A stretch of DNA of 64,000 nucleotides. Origin: JADMIH01 sp036399775. GTDB lineage: Bacteria > Chloroflexota > Chloroflexia > QHBQ01 > JADMIH01. Location: contig DASWMJ010000085.1 in NCBI GenBank assembly GCA_036399775.1, positions 27,291-91,290 on the forward strand, read 5' to 3'. Positions 1 to 9,359 of the stretch are shown here, piece after piece; position 1 is the first letter of the stretch, and each line of letters begins with the position of its first letter. The position numbers were made by a program, and so were the translations under genes. The notes below the pieces were generated by a model. The model saw nothing but the letters and a program-made list of their open reading frames with translations, did no database searches and had not been told where the DNA came from.

Positions 1-2510
1 TTCAGGCGGTCAATTGGAAAAGGCCGTATAGCCTGTTCCAGTTTGAGGGCGTTAGCCGCACCAAATAGGACTACCGTCTGCTCCACCTTCCCATCTATTG
101 ACGCGAGCCCGCCTATTGCTGCCAGGCAAAGGGCTGCACTGAAGCTGTTGTCTAGTTGTCTGGCTAGGGATAAACTTTCTCGCATGAGCGCTATAGCGCT
201 TTTGTAATCGGCCTCATCGCATGCTAAGTGGCCCAGTAAACGCAATGCGCCCGCAACGCCACGTTTGATTCCTATTTCCCGGTACATGGAGAGGGCTTCC
301 TCGTAAAGTGCTCTCGCTTTCTCGCGATATCCCTGAAAATGGGAAGTAAGAGCCAACCCGTAAATTGAATATGACAGGTTCCACTGGTCTCCAATGCTTC
401 TGTCTATGACAACAGCTTCTTCGTAGTATTGGATTGCGGACAGATACTCGCCCATGAGTTCCGCCAGAGCGCCCAAATACCTTAATTGCGCCGAAATGCC
501 CGATTGGTCGCCCAGTTCCCTGTACAGTTGCAGGCTCTCCTGCAATATGGCCTCTGTACGAGCGTAGTCCTTAGTCCACGTTGTCGCATCCGCAAGCCAT
601 TCAAGCGCATAAGCTGTGCCCCACTTATCCCCGGCTTCTTGAAAGAGGGCTACGCTTTCTTCGCAGAGGGAGATCATGGCGTGCTCGCCGTCGCGCACGG
701 CGATCAAACCTAGAAGCGCCAGCGCATAGGCCAGTTCTCGCCGGTCGCCCATTTGCCGACAGATTTCCACGCTCTCTTCCAGCCAGGGTCGGGCCTCCGT
801 GAATCTGCCCATGTGCATGGCAAGCCTTGCCTGGGCGCTCAGCGTCTTAGCCCTGGCCACTGAGCGCTCTGAAGCAGGTGCGCAAGACAACACACGTTCA
901 AACCACTCGCATCCCTCGCTCAGGTGCGACCGGAAATACCAGTACCAGCCGAGTGAGCCAGCCAGGCGCAAGCCTATCTCCGGATCGCCTTGCGGCGAGA
1001 TAGACCACTCCAGGGCGGCGCGCAGATTGTTTTGCTCTTCGTCCAGTCGCTCGATCCAGAGGGCACGCTCCCCACTGGTAAGGTAAGGTTCGACTGCTTC
1101 GGCTACCCCCAGGAAGTGGAGAGCGTGGCGGCGACTGGTAATCTGCTCTTCGCCGCTCTCCACCAGGCGTTCCAGGGCATATTCTCTGATCAGTGGCAAC
1201 ATCACAAAGCGCGGCTCGCCTTCGGCTTCCTCTTGACGCAGCAGGCTCTTATCTGCCATTGAAGAGAGGCAGTCGAGTATCAGTACGAAAGAGTCGCGAT
1301 GCTCTACGACCGCCTCGGCGGCCTCAAGGGTGCATCCACCTACGACCACGCCCAACCCCCTGAATAGCGCCTGCTCGTCTGAGTTTAGGATGTCATAGCT
1401 CCATGCTATAGCGTCGCGCAGGGTACGCTGGCGGGCTGGGAGGTCGCGTGCGCCGGTGGTGAGCAAATCGAGCCTGTTGCCCAACCTGGCGAGAATTGCC
1501 TGGGGCGAGAGTATGTTGACGCGCGTAGCGGCCAACTCGATCGCCAGAGGCAGCGCGTCCAGCCGGTCACAGATTTCGGCGACGGCCAGTGCGTTCTCCT
1601 CGGTTAGCGCAAAGCTTGGGTGCACGGCCATCGCTCTGTCCACAAAGAGGCGGATAGCTTCGTAGCTTTCGAGCACCTCAGGTATCGGGAGCTTTCCCCG
1701 GTTGGGCAGCGACATGGGAGGCACGGGGAACTGGTGCTCCCCGTACACCCGTAGCACTTCACGGCTCGTCGCCAGCACCTTCAGACAGGGGCACTCGACC
1801 AGCAGATCGGCCACGACATCCCGCGCTTGCACCACCTGTTCGAAGTTGTCGAGCACCAACAACATCCGCCTGTCGCGCAGATACGCCGTAAGATGCTCCC
1901 CAAGCGTAAGGCCGGGTGTCTCTTTCACGCCGAGGCTCTGCATGATAGTAAGGGTCACCATGCTGGGGTTGGTGACCGAGGCAAGAGGTACGAAGAAGAT
2001 ACCGTCGCGGAACACCGGCTCCGCCTCCGGGCCAGACTTATCATTGCTCAGCAGCGTGGCCGCCACCTGGAGCGAAAGTCGGGTCTTACCGATGCCCGGA
2101 GGCCCGAAAAGGGTCACCAGGCGTACTTCCTTGTGCAGCAGCAAATCGCGCACCGCCGCCAGCGCTGCCTCTCGTCCGACGAAGGTGGTACGCTCTCCTG
2201 GAAGGTTGTTGAGTGGAGGCTGGCTGCCTGCATATGACTGCGTCTGTGCACCGGCGAACGCGCCACGGTTGCCCAACCCGGAACGAGCGAACTGCACGAA
2301 GGCTGGTCGCTCCTCAGTGGGGACTTGGAAGAACTCTGCCAATAACTCAGCCACTTGCTTGGAGGGGCGACGCACGCCAGCCTCGATCTTACGGATCGTC
2401 TCCCAGGAGCAATCGACCCGCATCGCCAGTTCCTCCTGAGTCAGGTCGAACTGGCGGCGGTGTTCTTTTAGCCAAAGGCCAAATTGTGCTTCGCCCTTAA
2501 TTGTGTCCAT
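1..2510 (-). CDS. XRE-family HTH / STAND ATPase / TPR transcriptional regulator (3' end cut by window)
   Basis: The minus frame starting at ATG 2510 (MDTIKGEAQFGLWLKEHRR) stays open to the window edge, so the C-terminus is missing. Residues about 8-60 form an XRE-type helix-turn-helix (LTQEELAMRV, then IRKIEAG). A linker leads to an NB-ARC/STAND ATPase with Walker A GPPGIGKT near residue 135, a Walker B-like LLVLDNFE, and an LATSRE segment. From about residue 480 the chain is helical and reads as TPRs (ALALLGLIAV, YEEALSMYREIG). The family usually couples ligand sensing through TPRs to ATP-dependent oligomerisation and DNA binding; the target here is unknown. It is followed upstream by 540 bp without a gene, so it is probably transcribed on its own. 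The family call is firm, the role is not. Confidence 0.85.
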   Translation of the reverse strand, partial: MDTIKGEAQFGLWLKEHRRQFDLTQEELAMRVDCSWETIRKIEAGVRRPSKQVAELLAEFFQVPTEERPAFVQFARSGLGNRGAFAGAQTQSYAGSQPPLNNLPGERTTFVGREAALAAVRDLLLHKEVRLVTLFGPPGIGKTRLSLQVAATLLSNDKSGPEAEPVFRDGIFFVPLASVTNPSMVTLTIMQSLGVKETPGLTLGEHLTAYLRDRRMLLVLDNFEQVVQARDVVADLLVECPCLKVLATSREVLRVYGEHQFPVPPMSLPNRGKLPIPEVLESYEAIRLFVDRAMAVHPSFALTEENALAVAEICDRLDALPLAIELAATRVNILSPQAILARLGNRLDLLTTGARDLPARQRTLRDAIAWSYDILNSDEQALFRGLGVVVGGCTLEAAEAVVEHRDSFVLILDCLSSMADKSLLRQEEAEGEPRFVMLPLIREYALERLVESGEEQITSRRHALHFLGVAEAVEPYLTSGERALWIERLDEEQNNLRAALEWSISPQGDPEIGLRLAGSLGWYWYFRSHLSEGCEWFERVLSCAPASERSVARAKTLSAQARLAMHMGRFTEARPWLEESVEICRQMGDRRELAYALALLGLIAVRDGEHAMISLCEESVALFQEAGDKWGTAYALEWLADATTWTKDYARTEAILQESLQLYRELGDQSGISAQLRYLGALAELMGEYLSAIQYYEEAVVIDRSIGDQWNLSYSIYGLALTSHFQGYREKARALYEEALSMYREIGIKRGVAGALRLLGHLACDEADYKSAIALMRESLSLARQLDNSFSAALCLAAIGGLASIDGKVEQTVVLFGAANALKLEQAIRPFPIDRL

Positions 2511-2763
2511 TCCTATTACCCTGGTCCAACCACGCGAGAGGAGATAGCCTCCCAAACCCGCAGGCCTCGCGCATACCGCGTCTTAGATTTGCAAACGGGC
2601 TAGCAGCCAGGGCTATAGTCTTGCCCCAACCCGCACCGCACTACCGGCTGCCAACCTATACTGAAGTAGGTAGCACAGGACCGGCTGACCAGTTCCTGTA
2701 CCCTTTTGTGTGCCAACCATTATATCAGATTCCAACCCATAATGGAACTGGAAGCTAGTCCGT

Positions 2764-2847
2764 GTAAATGTTCAGTCTCAGGGTGATAGTATCTATCGGT
2801 AGGGGAGAAGCACTCTTCTCCCCTATAACCCTGGACTGAACATTTAC
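2764..2847. repeat. Nested inverted repeat (small palindromic element)
   Basis: An outer pair (GTAAATGTTCAGTC at 2764 and its complement ending at 2847, with a few mismatches further in) encloses an inner near-perfect pair, AGGGGAGAAG at 2801-2810 and CTTCTCCCCT at 2815-2824, around a 4-nt loop. The whole could fold as one long hairpin of about 84 nt. The inner part resembles the TAGGGG/CCCCTA palindromes found at 41150, 45588 and 63930. It lacks a T-run, so a repeat element is more likely than a terminator. Confidence 0.6.
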
Positions 2848-2931
2848 CCTGGCTCCGTCCGCGAGATCCGAAGCAGCGTTGGGGCGCGCAATCAGGCCCG
2901 CGGCGACCCTGCCGGGGCGCAAGAGACGTTG

Positions 2932-3030
2932 ACAGGCACAACAAGAGGCCCTGGTGTTTTAGTACCAGGGCCTTAGATCACGCATACAGTTAGGGCATTT
3001 ATGGGGTAGGCGCAAGGATTCAATTACAGT
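2932..3030 (-). repeat. Decayed tRNA-Gln 3'-end footprint with hairpin (copy A)
   Basis: The segment starts with CAGGCACAACAA, continues with a hairpin (AGGCCCTGG ... CCAGGGCCT, 2946-2973) and reaches GGCGCAAGGATTC at about 3009-3021, which matches the 3' end of the tRNA-Gln gene at 36301. The same order and much of the same sequence recur at 30902-31014. It lies just beyond the stop codon of the MBL gene ending at 3054. It could be an old att site of an island, or a transported tRNA terminator. The hairpin may still end transcription of the protease-MBL operon. Confidence 0.6.
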
Positions 3031-3053
3031 TACTCGCCTGGCCTCGCTCGTGG

Positions 3054-4544
3054 TTATCCGTGCAACGTGTACTCAATGTATAGATCGTTTTCGGGGGAAA
3101 GGGCTTGCTTGAATTCCTCGCGCCTCGCCGAGCTGACCGAGCTATCGGGAGGGTGGCCTGCGAAGGCGACGAGGACCCGTCCCTCCGTCTTCTCCTTGAG
3201 CTTATCCAGTATCGGGCCAAACGGCATTTGCCACCCCTTATCTTTCACTACCGCCTCATCGACAGGGATCATGGCAACCAAGTCCTGGTTAGCCGCCATG
3301 ATTTCCAACCCTCTGTTGCGTAGGGTGGCGTTGTGGCTCCCGTGATGGCCGACCTTGTAGAAGACGGTGCGCGCCAGCAGGTCGGGGCCGGTCACCTTGC
3401 GGGTCGAGCCATCCCGCATCTTGAGTTCCCACTTGATCTCCTCCCATGACTGCCAGTTGCCTACTTGTGCGTCGCCGGGAAACAGAAGCACTTTGCCGGT
3501 CTCGGTCAGTTCTATGGCCATCGCGAGGCTGGTGTTATTCACCACGTTGTCGAGATTGAGGGCGAACTGGTCAGCCGCCAGGAGCCAATCATGGTCTATG
3601 CGACGCCAGGCTTCCTTGCCGCTTTGGGAGCTGCCCGTGGGAGAGCCGTAGTAGCGTTTAAAGAAGCTAGCATGTTCCGACTGTTCCACCTGCTCAACAT
3701 CTATTCGATAATAGCTGTCGAACGGGAAACACTGGTTTACGATATCGCGCTCCCCAATATCTGCCGAGCCTGGATTGAGAGCCGCGACGAAGCTATCCGA
3801 TAGCTGAGCCCTGGTTCCCAGGCCATACACCTCGCCCGCAGCCCCGGTTGAATTCATCCTGCCCAGGAGTGTCTCGTTGCGGGGTGGCCCAAGCACGAAA
3901 ATACGCGCCTTCGTGCCTGGTAATTGTGTTGGAGGTTCACCCGGCTCCCGGTAGCTGATGGCTGCGTTTTGGCGCGTCTTGAGCCACTCCAGGGCAGCCC
4001 TGACTGATCTGGGGCCGGAGGCCACGCCCATATCGGTAGTGTCGTCGCCATGAAAGTCGAGCAGATATTTTACTTTGTTCTTTTGCCCCTTCAACTCGGT
4101 GGTCGTTGCGGGGAAGGCCCGCATCGCTCTGCGTAAGTTGTCCAGGCGTTTTGTGATCCCCTGTTTGAGTGCCACACCATCCTGGTCGCCTGGCTTCTCC
4201 ACCCACGAGCACCACACTTCGTCTATCTTTATATCCTTCCACAGGTCGTACGCATGTATAAAGCCCGATAGGTGGTCGTAGTGCTCGTGCGTTATCACAA
4301 GACGATGGATGTGGTTGTCGGTGGTGATTTTTATATCCTGGGTGACCGCCGTAAGGCGCTTCTTCATCTCGTTGGTGCCTGTGAATACCCCGCAGTCAAT
4401 TACCATGTAATACGGGCCTATCGGGCGCGCGAAGGTCAGCAGGAAGCAATCGCCGAGGCCCTGGCGGTACATCCTTATCTTGACCTCCTGTAGTCTCGAT
4501 GTGGCCGGTTCATTCCCCCTCGCAGACGTAGTCTGGTCGGTCAT
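3054..4544 (-). CDS. ComEC-like metallo-beta-lactamase-fold hydrolase, cassette 3
   Basis: This 496-residue protein has the MBL zinc motif THEHYDH (H86, H88, D90, H91), a first strand MYRQGLGDCFLLTF and VIDCGVF, and late ligand segments LLFPGDAQVG and KVGHHGSHNATL. These are the hallmarks of the ComEC/Rec2 C-terminal MBL subfamily, but there are no membrane helices and no signal peptide, so it should be cytoplasmic. ComEC-type MBL domains are mostly phosphodiesterases or nucleases; the substrate here is unknown. The start ATGA overlaps the stop of the upstream protease gene by 4 bp, so the two are translationally coupled. It is a close paralogue of the gene at 9360 and a more distant one of that at 13140. 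It is last in the operon. Confidence 0.85.
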   Translation of the reverse strand: MTDQTTSARGNEPATSRLQEVKIRMYRQGLGDCFLLTFARPIGPYYMVIDCGVFTGTNEMKKRLTAVTQDIKITTDNHIHRLVITHEHYDHLSGFIHAYDLWKDIKIDEVWCSWVEKPGDQDGVALKQGITKRLDNLRRAMRAFPATTTELKGQKNKVKYLLDFHGDDTTDMGVASGPRSVRAALEWLKTRQNAAISYREPGEPPTQLPGTKARIFVLGPPRNETLLGRMNSTGAAGEVYGLGTRAQLSDSFVAALNPGSADIGERDIVNQCFPFDSYYRIDVEQVEQSEHASFFKRYYGSPTGSSQSGKEAWRRIDHDWLLAADQFALNLDNVVNNTSLAMAIELTETGKVLLFPGDAQVGNWQSWEEIKWELKMRDGSTRKVTGPDLLARTVFYKVGHHGSHNATLRNRGLEIMAANQDLVAMIPVDEAVVKDKGWQMPFGPILDKLKEKTEGRVLVAFAGHPPDSSVSSARREEFKQALSPENDLYIEYTLHG

Positions 4545-6670
4545 AATAGTCCTCCTCCCTCGTAATCACGGTGCAGAGCAGCAAATGGCTCGTTGCCCCC
4601 GTCATCGCCGAAGTAAGTGGCGCGCAAGGAGCCGGTGCCATTGTTCATATAGGCCTTCTGCTTCGTCAGGCGAAGTTCATCATCGATTCGCTTAACGATC
4701 CGGTAGCGTAGCTCGGAAGTGTTGAGATCGAGTATCAGAGTGCAGCCGCCCCGGAAAATCATCGGAGGGCGTTCGGGCATCGGGATCTTCCTCTTCTGGG
4801 TAATAGATAGAACCGTATTATTGACCTGCTTTCCGTCAGGGCCTACTTGCTGGGCGGATCGCAGTGAGTGTAGCTCGAATTTGGGCCGCTTGTTCTTGTC
4901 GAAATCGAACTCGGTGCTTGGGAATGGCAAGTTCTCGCCCGACCTGGCGAGCACGAGGCCGGTTAGCTCCATCTGTTTCTTATGCTCAAAGTCCGGCAGC
5001 AGGTTGTACAAGTCTTTATGGAGGGATGCGCGAAGCTCCTGGGCCTTGGTAAATGCCTCCTCACGTGTGCGGATGTAGGTATCATCCTTGGTGAAATCTT
5101 TCACCCTCTGACTTATACGGCCAATCATGGCTCGCAAGTCCGCGTCGTACTCCTCCTCCCTGGTGGTGGGCCACCGCAGGCTGTCTACCGAAAGGGTGCG
5201 TACGTCATGAGGGTAGATGCCCCGCCTTCGGAAGGCCTCGATGAAGGCCACTCGATAGCCACGATCGTCCTCGGCCACCATCTCAAAGTCGGCTGTGATG
5301 ATGGCGCGCAGGTACTCACCGAAAGTGATGTCAACGGGTGGGCAGTAATCTAAGGCTCTAATGCACATGTTGAGGATGTGCTGCGCTGATTTGGCTGCCT
5401 CGTCTGCCAATCGAACGACCAGGTCCGGGTGCAGCGCTCCATCCGGCATCACGCCTGTGCCATTGCTGGCGATGCGGAAGAGGTCAGCCACCCGGCTGGA
5501 GTAAATAGAGAGGAAAGCGTCGAACACGGCAGCGACAAGGATGGCCCCACGATCGTGAGGCTCGAACATCGTCTGCATGTCCCTGGGCTCCGGGGGTTTC
5601 AGCTCCCATTTGCCAGTGTTGGGGTTTACCTCCCCGATTGCCGAGCGGAGCGCCCCATATGGGCCGGTGGCCTTGCCGAACTGTTGCGCCAGCTCGCCCA
5701 GCAGATTCTGAGAGGCCAGATTGCCGCGGGTCTTGGCTATCTGGTGGCGCAATACCTCAGGGAAGCTGAAGTGCTGGAAGAGCGCGACGATATCCGCGAA
5801 TGCTTCATGAAACGCGCGCACATCCGCGTTCGTCGGCTCGACAAAGCGCCGGTGCATCCCGTCCAGCAGGGCGTGAGTTGTTTCGTGGGCGATGATGTCA
5901 TGGGAGAGGCAGGTGAAGACTACGCCGCCTGGGAAGTGATCTCCCGGCTTGTCTGCCGAGGCCGGAAAATAGCCGAACAGAATCGCCTTCTTTTCGGGAC
6001 TATAGTAGGCGTTGGCCTCTCGCAACGCGTGCGGGTAGATACGCAACTGCCCAACGTACTGCTCCTCTTCTATTTCGCCGGAGGCGTTTTTAGGTAAGCG
6101 AGGCGACCAGAGCGCGAAGCGGCCTAGCGAGCGCTCGAAGTTCTGGATGGTGGTCATCGCGGCCGCATACACCATCTGCTGGTGGAACTGCGGGTTGCCC
6201 TCTGAGGGCGCAAGGCCGTCCTGGGCAAGCAGCAGATGGTCATTCAGATCGACCGGAGCGTAAAAGCACTTGCTGGCCGGATCGTAGTCAACCACCTCCA
6301 GGTATTCACCTACAGGTCCTTTCCCACAAGTACCCGGCTCTTCGTCAGCTACCCTGGGCCTCTCCCATTTGACCTTGTAGGTCACTTCGTTCACCAACGC
6401 CGTATCCATAGCCATGGAGAGGCTAGGGTCGAAGGCATATCCCCGCAGGCGGCGGTAAGCAGGTGGCGGTACGCGCGTGATACTCGGCTTGTTGTTCGCA
6501 TTGGCCGCCGCGCGCCTTTCTTTACTCCGGCGTTGGGCTGGAATGGGAGGCGATGGGACATACTGGATCGTGGCGGTCCCGCCACCCCCTCCCCCGCCAC
6601 CCTCTCCATGATAATAGGCTACTGTCGGTAGAAAGTCTATGTTCTGATTGGGGGACTCGATCATCGCCAT
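4541..6670 (-). CDS. Gluzincin-type metalloprotease-like protein, cassette 3
   Basis: About 709 residues from ATG 6670, chosen because AGGAGG lies 8 nt upstream; an ATG at 6748 would overlap the preceding gene and has no ribosome-binding site. The N-terminus carries a run of eight glycines. The core holds DIIAHETTHALLDG (HExxH, H262-H266) and, 23 residues on, AFHEAFADIVALF, whose Glu (E289) fits the third zinc ligand of thermolysin-like gluzincins. The arrangement suggests an active zinc peptidase, but there is no secretion signal or propeptide, so it is probably intracellular. A C-terminal region (GGCTLILDLNT near the end) is shared with the paralogue at 10824. It overlaps the next MBL gene by 4 bp. 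Substrate unknown. Confidence 0.8.
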   Translation of the reverse strand: MAMIESPNQNIDFLPTVAYYHGEGGGGGGGGTATIQYVPSPPIPAQRRSKERRAAANANNKPSITRVPPPAYRRLRGYAFDPSLSMAMDTALVNEVTYKVKWERPRVADEEPGTCGKGPVGEYLEVVDYDPASKCFYAPVDLNDHLLLAQDGLAPSEGNPQFHQQMVYAAAMTTIQNFERSLGRFALWSPRLPKNASGEIEEEQYVGQLRIYPHALREANAYYSPEKKAILFGYFPASADKPGDHFPGGVVFTCLSHDIIAHETTHALLDGMHRRFVEPTNADVRAFHEAFADIVALFQHFSFPEVLRHQIAKTRGNLASQNLLGELAQQFGKATGPYGALRSAIGEVNPNTGKWELKPPEPRDMQTMFEPHDRGAILVAAVFDAFLSIYSSRVADLFRIASNGTGVMPDGALHPDLVVRLADEAAKSAQHILNMCIRALDYCPPVDITFGEYLRAIITADFEMVAEDDRGYRVAFIEAFRRRGIYPHDVRTLSVDSLRWPTTREEEYDADLRAMIGRISQRVKDFTKDDTYIRTREEAFTKAQELRASLHKDLYNLLPDFEHKKQMELTGLVLARSGENLPFPSTEFDFDKNKRPKFELHSLRSAQQVGPDGKQVNNTVLSITQKRKIPMPERPPMIFRGGCTLILDLNTSELRYRIVKRIDDELRLTKQKAYMNNGTGSLRATYFGDDGGNEPFAALHRDYEGGGLL

Positions 6671-6701
6671 ATCTTGTGTCCTCCTAACTCTGCGGCGTGG
6701 A

Positions 6702-7817
6702 TCATTGGGGTGTCGTATTGTCGTTCTTGTCGATAAAGCGAGCGGCACGGTTCAGGATTTTCACACTCTCGAAGGGTCTTGAGCCTATGAGGAAGGAAAC
6801 CACTGCCAGTATACGAGGGTCAGATAGGTCCAGCACCACCTCATTACCGCCGCTTATCGTGACATTGATGGTGATTAGAGCCAGGAGGAGCACGACGACC
6901 AGGGCGATTATGGGCATAACTATTAGCACGGCACTGTGCAGGTAGATGCCCTCTTCGTAGAACTGCTTGAAGCGTAAATAGTTCCCGCTGCTCAAAATCA
7001 GGTGTACGAGCACCCCTGCCAACCCCCACAGCGCGATTTCCAGAAAGCGCCAGGGCTCATCCACCCAGAAAAATCCTCGCGGCTGTGGAGCGGAGACCTG
7101 CGCTTCAAGGGACTCAAGTTGCCTGACGGCGTCAGCCTTCTTGTTGGCCTTGATCAACTCCTGGACCTGGCCGATCGTGTTGCTGATAATTGTTTGTACC
7201 GGAGCGTTGATCAGCTTTGGGTCCTCCGCGACGACGGTCTCCAGGGTGTTCTTCATCAACGTGAGAGTATTGGTCAGCGCCAGGTTATCACTCACCGAGG
7301 GCGTCTTGTTTGCCTCATCCCGGGCCTGTTTGACCAGGGTGGTCAACTCATGGCTGAGCGGTTTTACCGGCGGTGGAAAAAATATATGCAGCAGCACATA
7401 GCTGATCACAAGCACGCCAAAGAGAGCAGATATGAACTTTAGAAAGCGCTTCCCGACTTGCTCGTTGACCGTGCCCACCACTTCACGTATATAGAGGCTG
7501 ATGCCCCCCAAATTTTTGTCCAGCAGGTTGACTGTAACAGGCTTGGTGTTGGAGTATTTATCGCTGAGAACTGTGAGAGTCCATGTGCCGGGCGCGAGGC
7601 CGGTGAACTTGAAGTCGCCGTCATCGTCGGTTAGCTTGATCGTTACCTCCCCGTCCTCGTTGGAAGCTCGTACTGCTGAGTTGGCTATCCGTGCCTTGGT
7701 CCTGCCTTCATAGACAGTGCCCTCTATCTCGAAGCTGGGCGGCGCGTCATCAGGCGTTTTGTTCGCTACATCGTTAATGCCAACCTCATTGTCGAGTTTG
7801 CCGGTTGGATCTGCCAT
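6702..7817 (-). CDS. Membrane protein with N-terminal carboxypeptidase-regulatory-like domain
   Basis: In this 371-residue protein residues about 28-112 form a beta-sandwich typical of carboxypeptidase regulatory-like or CNA_B-like domains (FEIEGTVYEG, then DDDGDFKFTGLAPGTWTL). A TM helix follows at about 127-147, then a soluble, partly coiled segment (150-245), and further hydrophobic segments at about 256-276, 295-320 and weakly 334-346. There is no N-terminal signal, so the sandwich and the middle segment lie on opposite sides of the membrane if 127-147 spans it. It sits between the patatin gene (147 bp upstream) and the third protease gene (31 bp downstream) in one operon. It could be the membrane anchor or sensor of the system; that is inference. 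Confidence 0.7.
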   Translation of the reverse strand: MADPTGKLDNEVGINDVANKTPDDAPPSFEIEGTVYEGRTKARIANSAVRASNEDGEVTIKLTDDDGDFKFTGLAPGTWTLTVLSDKYSNTKPVTVNLLDKNLGGISLYIREVVGTVNEQVGKRFLKFISALFGVLVISYVLLHIFFPPPVKPLSHELTTLVKQARDEANKTPSVSDNLALTNTLTLMKNTLETVVAEDPKLINAPVQTIISNTIGQVQELIKANKKADAVRQLESLEAQVSAPQPRGFFWVDEPWRFLEIALWGLAGVLVHLILSSGNYLRFKQFYEEGIYLHSAVLIVMPIIALVVVLLLALITINVTISGGNEVVLDLSDPRILAVVSFLIGSRPFESVKILNRAARFIDKNDNTTPQ

Positions 7818-7964
7818 GGTTATCCTCTCCTCCTCTTAACATATAGGTTGATCCACAATTCTCGTCTGCATTTATTGGGCGGAGACGATTGCGCCGAGTA
7901 AAGTGCGAAGAGTAAAGCCTACAGCTTTGCTTATTATACCTGGGGATTGTATGCCCCGGTCTTG

Positions 7965-9332
7965 CTATCTGCCCAGTACCTTGACCTTTCCGCTGGACCC
8001 TAGGGCAGATTTTATCCGGTCATCGAGGTCCGGCCCCTCGAACCACGCACGGTAGGGTACCGCCAAAGGTCGCGCATGAGGCTCGATTAGCTGGGGCGTG
8101 TATCGACGTATAGCCGCATCGGCCAGCAAATAGCCATGATTCTCCAATATCTGCGCTTCCGCATCGCTGAAAGTGTCCATGTCGGTCCGTATCTGCGCGA
8201 TGAAGTTGCTCACGGAGCCGGGGGAGTATCCCGCTGGCGGCGTTTGTCCTTTCAGCCCATAACGAGCCGTGGGCGTGCCTATGCCCCAGTACGTGCCTTG
8301 CAGGGTATAGGGGTTTGTGGGGCAAAGATCGTGGGCGATAAAGTTCGACATGAGCCAGCGCTTGCGTAGGGCCGTTGATTGGTTGCCCATGATCCTCATG
8401 GGGCGTGATAGTCGCCACACGATCCCTTTATCCCAGTCTGGGTCGAAGGTGGCTCCCCCATCGGATACCAACACTATCTTGTGCGACTTCCAGACCGGCT
8501 CCAGCCCCAGGTTATCGTAGACCCCCGCGTCGTTAAGCATGAGTGAAGAGAGATTCTTCTTGTAGTTGGGGTCTCCATTCTTCCTGGCATTTGAGTCGAC
8601 CAATTTGGCCGACTTGAAGTCGTCGGGCACCGGCATCGGGTCAAAGGCCGGAGGAAAGCATGAGGAGGCGGCTACCGCACGCGCTATCGGCCAATCAGGC
8701 GCCGGCCGCATATATCCAACCTGGTAGTCGCCTACCGCCTCTTTGGAGAATATCCAGTTCACCCCATAAGATAGCTCCGCTGCGCAGAATATGAACCTGG
8801 GGCGGTCGGGCAGGTCTCGCAACGTCTTGCCGTTGATGTGGCGCTTATAGGTTTCCATGAGACCCTCGACTGACACGCTTGGTTTCCCGATAAGGTTCCA
8901 GGGGGGCCATAACCTCTTGAGGAGCGGCCCGGTGCGCCGGTTCTTTTGAGTGAACTCCAGGAAACGCTGGGTAAGGTTGTTCCATTTGTCGGTCTCTATT
9001 ATGGTGCCGGGCGAAGGCCAGGGGTCCAGGTGAGCAGCAAAGTACGCGGCTGCGATGCTGCCGCCTGAGACGGAGGAGATCGTCTCGATCTTTGAAAGTA
9101 CGCCAAGCTCGTTCAGGCGTCGCATTGCCCCCAGGTGAAGTAACGCGGCCCGGAATCCACCCCCGGATAGGCAAAGTGCGATTTCGTGAGTGCGCACTCT
9201 GTTTGGCAGATAAGTAACCGCATCGTGTTCGGTCACACTCTTCTCACCGGCTGGCAGGGCTGCTTCCGGTAGCTCACCGGGTATCAATTCCATGTCCGAG
9301 GGTGTATCCATACTTATCAGCTCCTCCTCCAT
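7965..9332 (-). CDS. Patatin-like phospholipase
   Basis: This 455-residue protein has the patatin oxyanion loop CLSGGGFRA (about 54-62), a nucleophile elbow SSVSGGS with S89 as the likely catalytic serine (SxSxG instead of GxSxG), and the catalytic Asp in NDAGVYDNLGLE (D268). Patatin-like enzymes hydrolyse acyl chains of phospholipids with a Ser-Asp dyad, and in several anti-phage systems they act as membrane-degrading effectors. There is no signal peptide or TM helix. The gene follows the cassette-2 MBL gene by 27 bp and has a GGAGG upstream of ATG 9332. Being single-copy inside a triplicated protease-MBL array, it is a natural candidate effector; this is inference from context. Confidence 0.85.
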   Translation of the reverse strand: MEEELISMDTPSDMELIPGELPEAALPAGEKSVTEHDAVTYLPNRVRTHEIALCLSGGGFRAALLHLGAMRRLNELGVLSKIETISSVSGGSIAAAYFAAHLDPWPSPGTIIETDKWNNLTQRFLEFTQKNRRTGPLLKRLWPPWNLIGKPSVSVEGLMETYKRHINGKTLRDLPDRPRFIFCAAELSYGVNWIFSKEAVGDYQVGYMRPAPDWPIARAVAASSCFPPAFDPMPVPDDFKSAKLVDSNARKNGDPNYKKNLSSLMLNDAGVYDNLGLEPVWKSHKIVLVSDGGATFDPDWDKGIVWRLSRPMRIMGNQSTALRKRWLMSNFIAHDLCPTNPYTLQGTYWGIGTPTARYGLKGQTPPAGYSPGSVSNFIAQIRTDMDTFSDAEAQILENHGYLLADAAIRRYTPQLIEPHARPLAVPYRAWFEGPDLDDRIKSALGSSGKVKVLGR

Positions 9333-9359
9333 TGTTGGGGCCTCCTTTTGTCAGGGTTT

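Larger units (their letters stand above)
2511..3053. other. Gene-free stretch with a nested palindrome and a tRNA/terminator remnant
   Basis: No credible coding frame is seen. The stretch holds a nested inverted repeat (2764-2847) and a hairpin plus decayed tRNA-Gln 3' end (2932-3030). The promoter of the XRE-STAND regulator must lie in the part next to 2510, but no convincing -35/-10 pair was recognised. Confidence 0.6.

Noticed and set aside
2945..2980. Integrase or transposase remnants near the tRNA footprints
   Set aside because: No frame with integrase motifs was seen at 2.5-3.1, 30.4-31.0 or 36.1-36.6 kb, so the island claim rests on repeats and gene orientation only.
6671..6748. Extended N-terminus of the cassette-3 protease (ATG 6748)
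   Set aside because: It would overlap the preceding gene by 47 bp, is Arg-rich without homology to paralogues, and the ATG at 6670 has AGGAGG at good distance.
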